A DNA stretch of 64,000 nucleotides from Phlebopus portentosus (Eukaryota; Basidiomycota; Agaricomycetes; Boletales; Boletinellaceae). The notes beneath the pieces are model-generated. The model was not told the origin of the DNA. It did no database searches and worked only from the letters and a program-made list of their open reading frames with translations. Below, one piece after another: positions 45,389 to 56,417 of the stretch. The position numbers and the translations under genes were made by a program. Location: positions 1,922,001 through 1,986,000 of the forward strand of contig JAYXKI010000005.1 of NCBI GenBank assembly GCA_037892935.1, given 5' to 3'. Position 1 is the first letter of the stretch. Every line of letters begins with the position of its first letter.

Positions 45389-46687
45389 ATGGCAAGCTAT
45401 CCCGTTCCGCCCCCTTCTTACCAGACGAACAAGAGTTACTCGTCCACGGACGAGGCGACAGAGCCTTTGCTGAATGGTCAGCGAGCTGGGCCGAGTACTG
45501 GCCCGGGGGCGATTTATGATCAACCCGCCGGCCCAGGGGCCTTACCCGATGATTTCAAGGTATGCCGTCTTGTCGTTCATCGTGGCGATTGGAGAACATA
45601 TTGACGATTCTTTTCCTGTTAGTATGGCGTTACGGTGTCGGAAAGCGCACCGGAAATCAGAAATGCGTTCGTGAGGAAGGTCTACAGTGTACTTTGTGAG
45701 TGTCACACGTGTGCTAGCTGCGCCTTGATGATCAGTTCGCTGACCGCCTGCATTAGTCATTCAGATTGTGAGTTCGTTCACATCACTATCGGTGTTTCTT
45801 CGTGGGTTGAAACCGTTTTGCAGCTTGCGACGAGCATTGTTGGAGGTGTACTTTCGCGGACTCCTTCAGCAATATTTTGGGTACAGACTCAGTACGTTGC
45901 ATTACTTAGCACAGCACCGTTATCGCCGTTAACATGTGTATTTGAAACAGTCCATGGTCTCTGTATCTCCCATTACTTGGAACGTTCATCAATCTAGGTC
46001 TCCTATTCTGGAAACGCCACAGTGTGCCGCCAACTATATCCTGCTCGGCACGTTCACCCTTCTTGAGGCATTCACGCTTGGTGTCGTCATGGCGTTCTAT
46101 GATACTCTAATTATTCTCGAGGCACTGTGAGTCCATAATAAATTAAACGTGTTAACGTGAAATTTATCTTATCAATACAGTGTAATAACGTTGGGTATCT
46201 TTATCGGTTTGACGCTTTTTACGTACCAATCGAAATATGACTTCGCGGGGATGGGTCCTTGGCTGTTCGGTGCACTTATCGCCCTTGGTACGCGCTATTT
46301 TTATCGGCATTATACGAGATTCTGACAAAGTTTGTGATATATAGTGATGACCGGATTTGTTGCCATTATCTTCCCGTTCAACAAGACTCTTGATCTGATT
46401 TATGCTGTCGGCGGAGCGCTCATCTTCAGTGGTTATGTCGTGTATGACACGTACATGATTGAAAACAGGCTTTCTCCTGATGAATATATCGTCGGTGCTA
46501 TTTGCCTCTATCTCGAGTAAGTGATGTGTATTTGTGTATAGACTAACAGACTGATATGCTGTTGCTTTCCACCTCCAGTTTCATCAATCTTTGTAAGTCG
46601 TTGCTATTTCTTCTACCGAGACATCATACTAATATCTCCATAGTCCTGAGCATCCTCCGTCTTCTTTCCAACGTCGAGGATCGCTAA
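45389..46687 (+). CDS. Bax inhibitor-1 family (TMBIM/LFG4-like) membrane protein, apparent frameshift
   Basis: Seven-helix pH-gated Ca2+ leak channel family of ER/Golgi/vacuole membranes, anti-apoptotic in animals. Exons: 45389-45559, 45623-45695, 45757-45767 (11 nt), 45824-45891, 45951-46126, 46181-46287, 46345-46516, 46579-46592 (14 nt) and 46644-46687. The N-terminus is a Pro/Tyr-rich cytosolic tail (MASYPVPPPSYQTNKSYSS). Helices include LATSIVGGVLSRTPSAIFWV, WSLYLPLLGTFINLGLLFW, YILLGTFTLLEAFTLGVVMA and VMTGFVAIIFPFNKTLDLIY. The C-terminal hallmark is SGYVVYDTYMIENRLSPDEY, then AICLYLDFINLFLSILRLL. The exon total is 836 nt, one short of a whole number of codons: within exon 5 the frame slips by one base near 46,028-46,033. 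Either an assembly deletion or a broken allele. Confidence 0.9.
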
Positions 46688-47190
46688 ACTTCATCATACG
46701 AGTGAAATGGCATTTACAGCTTTAATAATGTACGTTGTTATTTCTGTGCTTTGATGCGATTCGATTGACGTAGGAGGTATCGTGACGGTTGCCTATACTT
46801 TACGAGATGAAATGTATTTTATTATTCATTTGCAGCAATGATGAGTAGTTGCATAGCCCATGAACATCAGTAGTGACTATTTGCCGTTGAAAGGATGCAG
46901 CAAATACATGTAACCGAGCGTCGTCTCTCCGAGTGCCGGCGGAACCGATTTAATCGCGCCGATCGATGACCGGGACGCGTTCGGGTTGTTTCGATGTTTG
47001 TTCTTATTTTACTTGTTTTTACAGCGCGCGTTCGTCACGTGGTCCGTGCCTCCTTACCCGACTCTGGCCTGGTTTTGACCGTGTACTCCTCGTGGTCGTG
47101 GATATTGCCCTGGGGGCGCTCTGCTCTTCCATCCGCTCTTAATTTCTTCTTAATTTTGGATATTTTTCTGTCGCTCTGTACTAAGCTGCG
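46688..47190. other. Intergenic, promoter of the downstream gene
   Basis: About 500 bases between two plus-strand genes. No coding or RNA signal. It should contain the TMBIM 3' UTR and the promoter of the PPGAW-repeat protein. Confidence 0.4.
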
Positions 47191-50100
47191 ATGGACGTCC
47201 GCTTTGACATACCTCCTCGTCTCCGGCTAAACCGCCATGCCTCCTCTTTTGCGGCCACAATTGACGATAGCAACTTCCACAACACGTTCAACCACGAGCG
47301 CGACGGATCGGACGACGGCGATGATGATGGGAGCACTCCGCGCTTAGGCGCTGCGAAGATGTCGGTTGACACGTTCGACGAGCCACTGCGTTTTAGTCAA
47401 AATGCTCAAGCTCAATCTACTCCTGCTCCGACAAGAGAAGCTACCGCTGCTGAGCGACTTCGTGCCGTACTAAGCAGAGCTAACTCGTTGACACCTACGG
47501 TCAAGGCTCAGAGCGTACCAGCTGAGAGGACACCCTCGGATAGTACGGCTTTAGTAGGATCTGATATGGAATCGGACGACTTCGAGACACCGAGGCCAGG
47601 CGGGAACCGCGTCCCTGCAACTCCATACACACAGCATAACATCTCGTCGTCTGTTACGCACAGTGTTGCACGGGAGAGTGTGCGAAGCATTTTTGCTCAT
47701 GCCTTGCGTTCTCCCGGAAACACGCCGGAACGACCACGACGTCCGAGAAGTGGAAGCGTGGATTCCAGCATTGTCGAGGAAAGCCCGGTAAAGTGGTCTA
47801 TTTTGAAGCCGGGTGAGAGGGTGAAGCGATTAAGCATGAGCGATGATGAGAAGGAAAAATAAAGGCGGCTGGTACGAGTGTATTTTGCTATCTTGGCTTG
47901 TAGAAGTTTTCTTGAGAGGTCTTATTCGCAGATGCTTTGACTGAAAAATCCTTCAGGTCATCACAGACTGCAACATACGATCAGTTGCGACATCGACTAA
48001 AAATTCGAACGTTGATCCTGGAATGAGTAAGGGACGATCCATCACTAGTAAGTTGGAAGCGTTTCTGCACAATCAAGCATTAGTCTGAAGGCTGATATGC
48101 AGAGTCTGATATGACTATCGACATGGAAGAAGCTACTGAAGTCGAGCAAGAACTACTCAGAGATCGTCAGGTGCCGATCAGATCAACCACACCACCTATT
48201 CCTTCAAATGTGCCATCCAATCAATCCGTGTCCCAGTTTCCTTCACAATTTCTTGGTTCAAGTACGTTCGTTGTTGGATCCTTCTTTTTGTCGACGTCAG
48301 TTAACGAATCAATGTAGATCTTTTGACCGAGAACTCTGATATACGGCGAATGGTCGAAGACTCGCAGGGTGAAACAACGGATTCGGAGGTCCCCCAATCT
48401 AATCGTAACGATAACAAGGCACCAATCGCTGGATCGTCATCAGGTATGGGATATGGCTACCATCTATTGATGCTGTCTGACTGAATCTTTTGCAGGTCAT
48501 ACAAAAGCCCGCCCTTCCCTCGTTCGCGAGCGCACATTATCAAGAAACGGAAGTACCGGTTCTCCGAGTTCATGTAAGGAATCTGGTTTCAACGTGCTCT
48601 TCATGTCCTGAGACTTCGTATCTACAGTGAATTCTCGGCCCACTTCAAGGCAGAGTATGAATGACGTCGAGGATGAAGAAAGAAAGCGGGAGCGTGAACG
48701 AGGTTGGAATCACCCGTTGGGTCCTTATATGGAGCGCCATCGTGCAACTTCTCCTTTATATTCGATGACTCACGGTGGAGGTTTCAGTCGAATACGCAAA
48801 GCTAGCTTAAGTTCAATTTCTGGCTCTGAAAGTGACACCAGCCGCTTGAGTCCAAAGAATTCGATGAAACAAAGTGACGGTAAGTATGAAATGCTCGGTA
48901 TTATACGACGAAGCAGTGTCGACTCTCGTTATTTAGAACATGCTCGTTCTCCTACTGGTTCAAAATATGCTGGCATCAGTTCAAGTCGGCTCCCATCTTC
49001 GTCGGCTAATCAAATACGCGTGAGTACCAGGATACGGACGGTGAGCCAGCCAGCAAAGCCTGGCAGCCCAGGAAGTTTGGCGAGCTCCATCAACTCAGAC
49101 AAAACGCAGAAGGCTTTGGAGCGACCTCGGACCGTCTCTTTTACTGCTCGCGAAGCTACCCGGCCATCTTCAAGCCTTGCGCGTGACCGTTTATCTTCGA
49201 GACGTAGCCCTAATAGTCTCCGCATCTTGGAACGTTCGAGCCCCTCAGCTTCGTTATCCGCTAGACCTCCTTCCAGGTCGCCTTCATTTCACCAAAGTGA
49301 TGGTCCTAGGGAACAAGAAGAGCCTCATGATCGGGAACGCCGTTGGAACTCACCACATCGCAAATGGAACACTACGACTTCGCCTTCAGTAGTAACGGAG
49401 AAAAGGCGGTCCGGCAGTACAGCTCACTTGAGAACACCACCTACAGAGCACTCTTCCCGCGTACCTGCACCGCATGGTACAAGCTCAAGTCCATCTGGTA
49501 TACCTAGGTTGGCTGTCAACGGACGCTCACGAACCACAAACCATGCCGAGATAGACAAGGAAAACGGCTCAAACGATCAGAAATCAAGGACACGGCCCCA
49601 TTAATTACTAATTCTACCAGTACGGCTGTCAACGGGAAAAGCACATCGTCTACCAAGGACAGCGATGCCAGGCAACCTGCCACAACGAAGGAGGAGCACA
49701 AGGCTCACATACGGCGTGAGCACGAACGCGCTTTCCACGCGCTGGATCTCCCACCATACTGCCGGAAATGAATGGAACAGATGAGTCTGAAGAGGATGGA
49801 ACTCCAAAGATAGGGCAACAGCGCATACCAGACTCACCGACACCGAACTCCGGATCCAGACCTAGTAGTCGTATTGGGACCGCTTCGACCTTCTCTTCGC
49901 ACGCTGCAAACAAGGGCAATGATCATGTGAACGTGGTCGCTCCTACGGCAACATTCAGACCTAAGAAGCAACGGTACCAAGGAGATACTGAGCAAAACGA
50001 GGGCGCACAGCCACATAAAGTCAGCATACCTTCGGAGCCTATTGATTTACACGATTCAGATTTGGACTCTTTTCAAGGCAAGGCCCTTTTACACTTATAA

Positions 50101-52053
50101 TAACCCCGTCTGACTTCTCATGCTTCGTGCCTTCAGAGGAAGATATCATTGCCTCCTCCTCTGCACCCCATTTGCACCAGGGGAATGATTCACTTGATGA
50201 GAACGATGACAGTTCTCAAGCTGAGGATTCTCCAGCGGACATTAATTTGCTAAGACCGCAACAAGATACTCGAACGAATGGATACTCAGAAGTTGCCCGC
50301 GGGAAAAGTTCGCTGTTACCACAAAACTTCTCTCCTCGTTCTCCTCAAACTGATCAGCCTGATCCGGTAACGTCGACGCCTCAACGGCGAATGTCTGCAA
50401 ACACTTCAAAGGCCGAATTTAAAACACCTTCCCCGCCAAAGGGCATGCCTGCTCTGCCAGATCCGCCATCATCAGAAGACGATGCTGGGAGCGACGTGAC
50501 TCACCCAGTGCAGGTTACCCCCGCTGGCAGGAGTAGATTTACAGACGTGAAGACGCCTAGGTTGCCTGGGGCCTGGAGTACGCCGTTTGTCACTCCTGCA
50601 CCTTCAACTGCGGCTCGCAGGAGCACATTGCTCAGGGACACCCGTGCCGAGGACGACCAGGTTTTAGTGCAGAATGAGATATATACTCCGCCTGCTTCGT
50701 ACTCGCGTGCAACATCGATGATAATGAAGACGCCTGCTCCTCCAGGAGCTTGGCTTGCGACTCCTGGTACTGTTGCCGCGAAGCGTTTTCAGCAGAAGGT
50801 TCGCTTCGATGAACAGGAGAATTCGGCGGCACCCGCCCCCGTGCCTAGAAGCGATGACGGCACGTTGATATCGGATATCTCTGCGGTAGATGGTAGCGTG
50901 GCAATGAAAGCCCCCGGGAAGACGAAGCCAACATCTCCTCGAACTCCTGGACGGATACGTGTCGTTGATGCCTTCGGAAACGAAATTACACCATCTCTGA
51001 GTAAAGACAAGGTAGAGATACGCTCCGTTCAGAAGGCTGGCGAGCTTCACGCCACAGGAAGAGATGAGAAGCTAAACGCCTCAGAAGGTAGGAAGTCAAG
51101 AATCCGAGTTCTTGACGCTTTGGGCCGCGAAATCGATGAGGACCAGGTACTCGCTGCGATGCCTTCATCTACGAAGGATGAATCGGCAAAACAACCCAGG
51201 CTCGCCGAGAGAGAAAGTGTTACGGCTTGGCCCCAGGACTTGAGCGGAAAGAAGCTTGAGCGCAAGCAGGCCCTTCATTTACTTCAGAAGACGATTGGTG
51301 AATTAAAGAATGACTTCGACACGACGGATGATCCCGCGTACGTACACAGCGTTATTCCTGTTCCGTCGCTGCATTGATCACCATATTTTTCCACAGAAGT
51401 ACCCATACTACCGATGATATCGATGCTCAAATTGCAGATCTAACGGCACAGTCGATCAGGGCGAAAGAGGATCGTGAACAGCTGTTACGAAAGATCAGGA
51501 ACACGTACACAGAAGCTTCATCTCCGTCAACAGCGGCATGGAAAGTGTTGTTGAACGGCAAGAACGTTTTTACCTCATCGGTAAGATCGTTTATTTGCTG
51601 TTGGCGTGTAGAGTGCATTTTTACCTCCATCACACAGAACTGGAATGCGTACTTCAAGGTTTTTGCCGTATTAGTAGGTATCCAGGCATTATTATTTTTT
51701 GCCTTCTATCAGTGAGTCCTTGCCAAAGGCGTAAAACTTGTGTATCGATCCGTGTTCTCATTCACTTCAACTTTTAATTTAGCCTAACCTCCCTGGGAGC
51801 ACGACAGTTGTTCTTGACAACTTATATTGATCCTTTCTACCCCGAACTTTATCTACATGTCACGGATCCTGATCACTTGCATCTATCGATGCCATCTCAT
51901 TCAAATTTCGGGCTACATACATCTCTATACAACTGGAAATATGCACTTCTAGCATCTTGGCACGCAGTTCTGGACAGAATGCTAACTCTGAAAGAAAGCG
52001 TGTGGGATGTCTGGAGAGACCCTCCTCGAAGCATACCTTGGCCTCCCACATGA
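47191..52053 (+). CDS. Uncharacterised PPGAW-repeat protein with coiled coil and one C-terminal membrane span
   Basis: I do not recognise a named family. Starts at 47191 (MDVRFDIPPRLRLNRHASSF). About 1,300 mostly disordered, Ser/Pro-rich residues contain paired motifs: KTPRLPGAWSTPF with KTPAPPGAWLATP, and GRIRVVDAFGNEI with SRIRVLDALGREI. A short coiled coil (DAQIADLTAQSIRAKEDREQ) precedes a single hydrophobic span, FKVFAVLVGIQALLFFAFY. Roughly 95 residues follow the span and the protein ends SIPWPPT. Most exons chain in phase (for example GTACGT, GTAAGT and GTGAGC junctions). Three joins are uncertain: after 47811 (continuing in frame meets a stop at 47863), at 49498-49580 and at 49713-49777. 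The last two can be read as introns of 83 and 65 nt that restore the frame. It could be two genes, with 47191-47865 separate. Confidence 0.6.
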
Positions 52054-53899
52054 TCTCACCTTATCGTTGTTGTGTTCTGTTTCACGCTGTAGCACATGCC
52101 CGCCTTCGTGTTCATTTTTCACATTTTGATTTAAATTATTGTTTTTGATAGCTCATTCACTCCATATCACATTTCTTGCTTTGCATAAGTTAGACTGTAC
52201 TGTAGATAGCTTTGTTTCCCATACTGTTTTCTTCGGATGGATAAGTGTGTGCATATTGAAATAATATAAATCTTCCCGCTACGTATTTTTGAACTCAATA
52301 GCGTTTGAGACGGGGTTCAACTTTGAAGTGTAAATTTGGAACATATTCACGGGCCATGTACCTGCCATATGTTAAGGTGCACTAGGCGCTCAGGGACCGT
52401 CGCGGTAACCGCGGATATCATACTTCGTGCATCTGTGATAATGTAAATACAACTCTCCTGAATGAGAAGGTGTACTTGATCATAAGAATCTACTTTGTTT
52501 TGCTAAACCTTGACGCACGAAGAGTCGTTAAATTGGCAACTTTGGCAAATTAAGACTTAAAACAAGGGACGATCGACAATTGTGTCATAGAACTCCATCG
52601 ATTCACCATCTGGACAATCTACGAGGCTCAGTAACCACCGGCTTGGTCGTAAGGTAAGACTCGGATATTCGACGGATGAACTTCCGTCGTTCTAATTAAC
52701 GGTCAAAGGAGACCTTGGCTCGAGTGAACCGATCATACCGCGGAAGTAGGAATACTGACTTCTGATGCAGCGGGATTCTCTGCGCGTAAGGCGCCCTTTC
52801 ATGCATCAACTTTAGTGCCTTCACGTCCTTCTTGAAAACGAGCGGGTGCACAGAGGCCAAGACTCGCGTGTATACAGTAGTACAGAAGGTCGGCGGCCTA
52901 CGGTCGTGTCGGAGACTGCTACTTAGAATGCCTAGTCCGAAGCACGGGTGGATGCCGCAAGGCTCAGGGTCCTATTCGAGCAAAAGAAACCAGCATAGCC
53001 GATGGAACGGATAACTCTAGCTTCGAGAGTCCAGATCTACGATTCGGGGCCTTTCAGCGTAATGCACTTTGGTAACACGAGTAAACAGAATCGAAGTTGT
53101 CTGTGAACATCCTATCTGCACGGCCACTCTAAAAATGCACCTTGATCCACGTCGGATTTTCTTTCCCTACGTCCAGGACGGCTATCTCTTTGAGAAAGCT
53201 TCCTCCCTCAGAACGGAATGTCTATAGCGGCCCGCCGGTAGCAGAACGGGATTCAGCATGTGGTAGTAACTTTCGAGCACAGGCTTCGGGAGCAAAGTAC
53301 GAAAACTGTGCGAGCGGGGTTCCTTGAAATTCGGAAAACGTATGCAAGTTATCTAGCACGCTGAGCGACCAGGCGGACACGCTTCAGAATTAGGAAAACA
53401 GTATACACTCATTAACTACCTCGGACCTGTGTTCCCTTGACTATTGAAATATTTTTTCCGTTCGGCAGCACGTTTCAGGGAGGCCGTGCGCTGTGCGCCT
53501 TCTTCAGTACTATTCACTCCACGGTTGAGTTTGGTGCGACATGGAAGTTCCAATTTGCTGTAGAGTGCGCGGATGGAATCCCTTCGCGAGAAAGAAGGGA
53601 CTTGATGCGCAATCGCATTCTCCAGCCAAGACACGGAAGCAATGCATTTCGGGTGGGACAGAAAAGTATAAGTACTTCAAGACGAGTGAAGGCAGTAGCC
53701 TCGGCCAGCCTTGCAACTAGCTGTTATCAGTGATCCACCTAGTATTCACCTCTTCATGTCGGTAGGTCGTTTATCCCGGCCTCCAGGTCTTGAAGCCGAC
53801 AACGGAATTCCTTTCTAGTCCGCAACATCAAGTCACGCTGGGACCGCAAATGCGACCATCAACGACCAGGATGCATACAGGGTCCCAAGACGAACTCCG
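52054..53899. other. Intergenic, no gene seen
   Basis: About 1.8 kb. Short frames only, with no recognisable domain, RNA gene or repeat. The first 200 bases are AT-rich and fit a 3' UTR. Confidence 0.45.
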
Positions 53900-54224
53900 A
53901 TGGCTTGTACCTTCTGTCGAGGTTTGTAAATCGTTCAACATAGGTAGTTGACTAGTCCAATCTTTTGAAAACACGCAGGTAGAAAGTTGAAGTGCGATGG
54001 ACGTTCCATCTGCACAAACTGCGCACAACGTAACCTGGAGTGCGTCTACAAGCCCGTGTACGTCAGAATTTTACTTGCGGTTAGCCTGCGACTCAAAATG
54101 GAACTACACTTCTACAGGGGGGAATCTTGATCTTCGCGAGTTGCAATCTTCGGCGAATTCCTCGCCACCCCAAAAACATAATCGAAGTCGACGGAGTTCT
54201 TGTGATACAGAGACAGACTGTTAG
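53900..54224 (+). CDS. Zn2Cys6 zinc-cluster mini-protein
   Basis: An isolated fungal zinc cluster at the very N-terminus. Exon 53900-53921 encodes MACTFCR. After a 57-nt intron, exon 53979 onward gives RKLKCDGRSICTNCAQRNLE then CVYKP, so all six Cys are present with standard spacing. A third exon (from about 54120) looks coding, NLDLRELQSSANSSPPQKH then RSRRSSCDTETDC and stop. However, the splice from the GTGTACGT donor does not join it in phase unless one G of a five-G run is removed. No regulator middle domain follows, and the next gene begins at 54678. It is either a short DNA-binding protein of about 75-85 residues or the stub of a truncated transcription factor. Confidence 0.55.
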
Positions 54225-54677
54225 TCGGAGATCAGTCATATAGAAGATCACTGACCTCATCTACACTTCTCGTCCTGGATAATGTATTCAATTGATTCAC
54301 CCTTCGATTACTGAGAACTTCAGTTACTGTCGAAAAGACGTCCCTTGTTTGGTGCCTTTGTAGCGGGGCATTGCCAAGGAGAGATTGTGTTGCTAAGATA
54401 GGAGCGATTCGTAGCTTGAAGTGATGAGTGAGACTGAATTGACCGGTGCCCGTTGTTGAAAGGCAAGGGATCATATCATGGAATCATGGATGGAAGAATT
54501 GATTGTAAGTCTGCACCAAACAATGTAAAATAGGTAAAATAGTATATATTTCGGATATGGAAATGTCGATCCATGGAAATGACATCAGCTCACATGTTGG
54601 TACAACTCCACCACCATCATGGGCTGCTTTGTTGAAAAGCCTGGCTTTCATTGCTTCAAGCTCTTACCACACTCATC

Positions 54678-56126
54678 ATGACGGTGTTGGTGCGTCTATA
54701 CCCTCTTCGCAGCGCTTTGGCTTCAAGCAGATGGTGTAGACCTTTGTCGGAAACAATTATTATTTTATCCCGCTCATATTCGGCCGTTCAAGATTCTTCG
54801 GGATTAAAGGACACAACTCCAAGCAGCTCTAAGCCTTCCCTTCCCAGGCAAACTTATAGAAACTCGGATGAAGGTACGTTATCTCGTTCCAGAACACGTA
54901 AACACAATCTTATTCAAAGTTCGACACTGCTTGTGCCGGCTATAACCAGGATATCTATCATTCACCAAGTCTTCGCTATATAAACTTACGTTGCCCTTGA
55001 CTTCTTCTGCTGATGGTTCAACGTCCCCGCGTTCAAAGAAAATCCCTGACCCGGAAAAAGGTTATCACGCCAACGGCACCAACAATGGCGAGGGCGTTGA
55101 TAGTGCTTGGGAAGAATCAGTAGAGAAAGGGGAACATCCGTTTATTAAGCAGGACGACAGTGACGGAAAGCAATCTGAAGGTCCTCGCAGTGCAATCTTC
55201 CTGTTACATCCAGGCCAGCCACTCAGTTATATAGCTAATTTAATTCGCGAGGAGGCACCTCACGCGGGAGCTGAAAAGCACGGTAAATAAAAACATAATT
55301 CCGAGCGCATATTCTAAGTCGAATCCGCTAGATGATCTCCCTATCACACTTCGTACTTCTACAGAACTTGATCAGCACTGGAGTCCTGCGACGGGTATTG
55401 GAGACTTTTTGCGAGAAGCAGCGCGTCTGGGCAGCTTTACGATTACCATCGGTTCGCGAAATGTTCGGATCAAAGTACCGACGTTTGAAGAGCGTACACG
55501 TTTTCTTCGAGCATCGCTGCATGAGAAGACGAAGCGCATTGAAAATTTAGCACACGTGAAGGATGAATGCGATCGGATCGCTCGGCGTGCTACACAGAGA
55601 TATGCATTTACTGGCGCGGGGGTAATGTCGTGTTGGTGGCTAACCGTCGGCATACTCACATTCAGTCAGTATCCCTGAGCGTTCCTTCGCTGTCGTCCTT
55701 CTCTGATTCGTCAGAGATACTGATACTTCCCATACAGAAACTGATCTTGGTTGGGATGTGATGGAACCCGTAACATACTTGACTGGATTCGGAATCGTCA
55801 TTGGCAGTTATCTCTGGTTTCTTTGGCATAATCGCGAGGTATCTTATCGAACGGTGTTGACCGAGACAACGTCACGACGGCAGCAGAAACTGTACGCAGA
55901 ACGCGGCTTCGACGTGGATGCGTACCAGGAACTGATTGCCGAGGTGAAGGGCCTTCGGCGCACTGTCAAACGAGTGGCGTGGGACTACGGGTTGGAATGG
56001 GACCAGGGAGATACGGAAGTCGGACACAGTGTCCAGCGCGCTCTCGAAATCGTGCGGCGAGAAGAGGAAGTTGATCGCAGAAGAAAACATCGTGAAGACG
56101 AGGACGAAAAGGAAGATGTAGGCTGA
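54678..56126 (+). CDS. MCU: Mitochondrial calcium uniporter pore subunit (MCU)
   Basis: Inner-membrane Ca2+ channel. The N-terminus MTVLVRLYPLRSALASSRWC, then RSYSAVQ, looks like a mitochondrial presequence; an ATG at 54651 would add nine residues. Exon 1 ends at 54873 and exon 2 starts at 54950 in phase. The matrix domain begins SAIFLLHPGQPLSYIANLIR. A coiled coil follows (EERTRFLRASLHEKTKRIEN). Transmembrane 1 is YAFTGAGVMSCWWLTVGILT, the selectivity signature is WDVMEPVTY (the W-D-x-x-E-P motif), and transmembrane 2 is LTGFGIVIGSYLWFLWHNRE. A charged matrix tail ends at 56126. One join near 55283-55318 (a GTAAAT donor and a 36-nt gap) does not close in phase in my reading and may hide an indel or a missed exon. 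Confidence 0.9.
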
Positions 56127-56417
56127 ATTTCGAACTTCTATTCGCACCAGCTTATCATTCAGACTATCCCTCAGGACGAGGCCTTTGCCAAGATAGACGA
56201 CGATGGAGATGGACAACCGGATAGAAAATCCTGATTCGACCGCATATTTTGACGCCATTGTAGACATCTTCAGAATCAAGTAGTACAGGAAATTGGACTT
56301 ACACACAGGTGTCGTCAGCCATGTAATGCACCGACTTAAGATACCACTCTCACATTAACCGGAGGATGCTGGTGAAGCAAATAAATATCTAGGGCATTTC
56401 CGAAATACTCTGTTTAT
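56127..56417. other. Short convergent intergenic region
   Basis: About 290 bases between the 3' ends of MCU and the FAD monooxygenase; only 3' flanks are expected. Confidence 0.4.
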
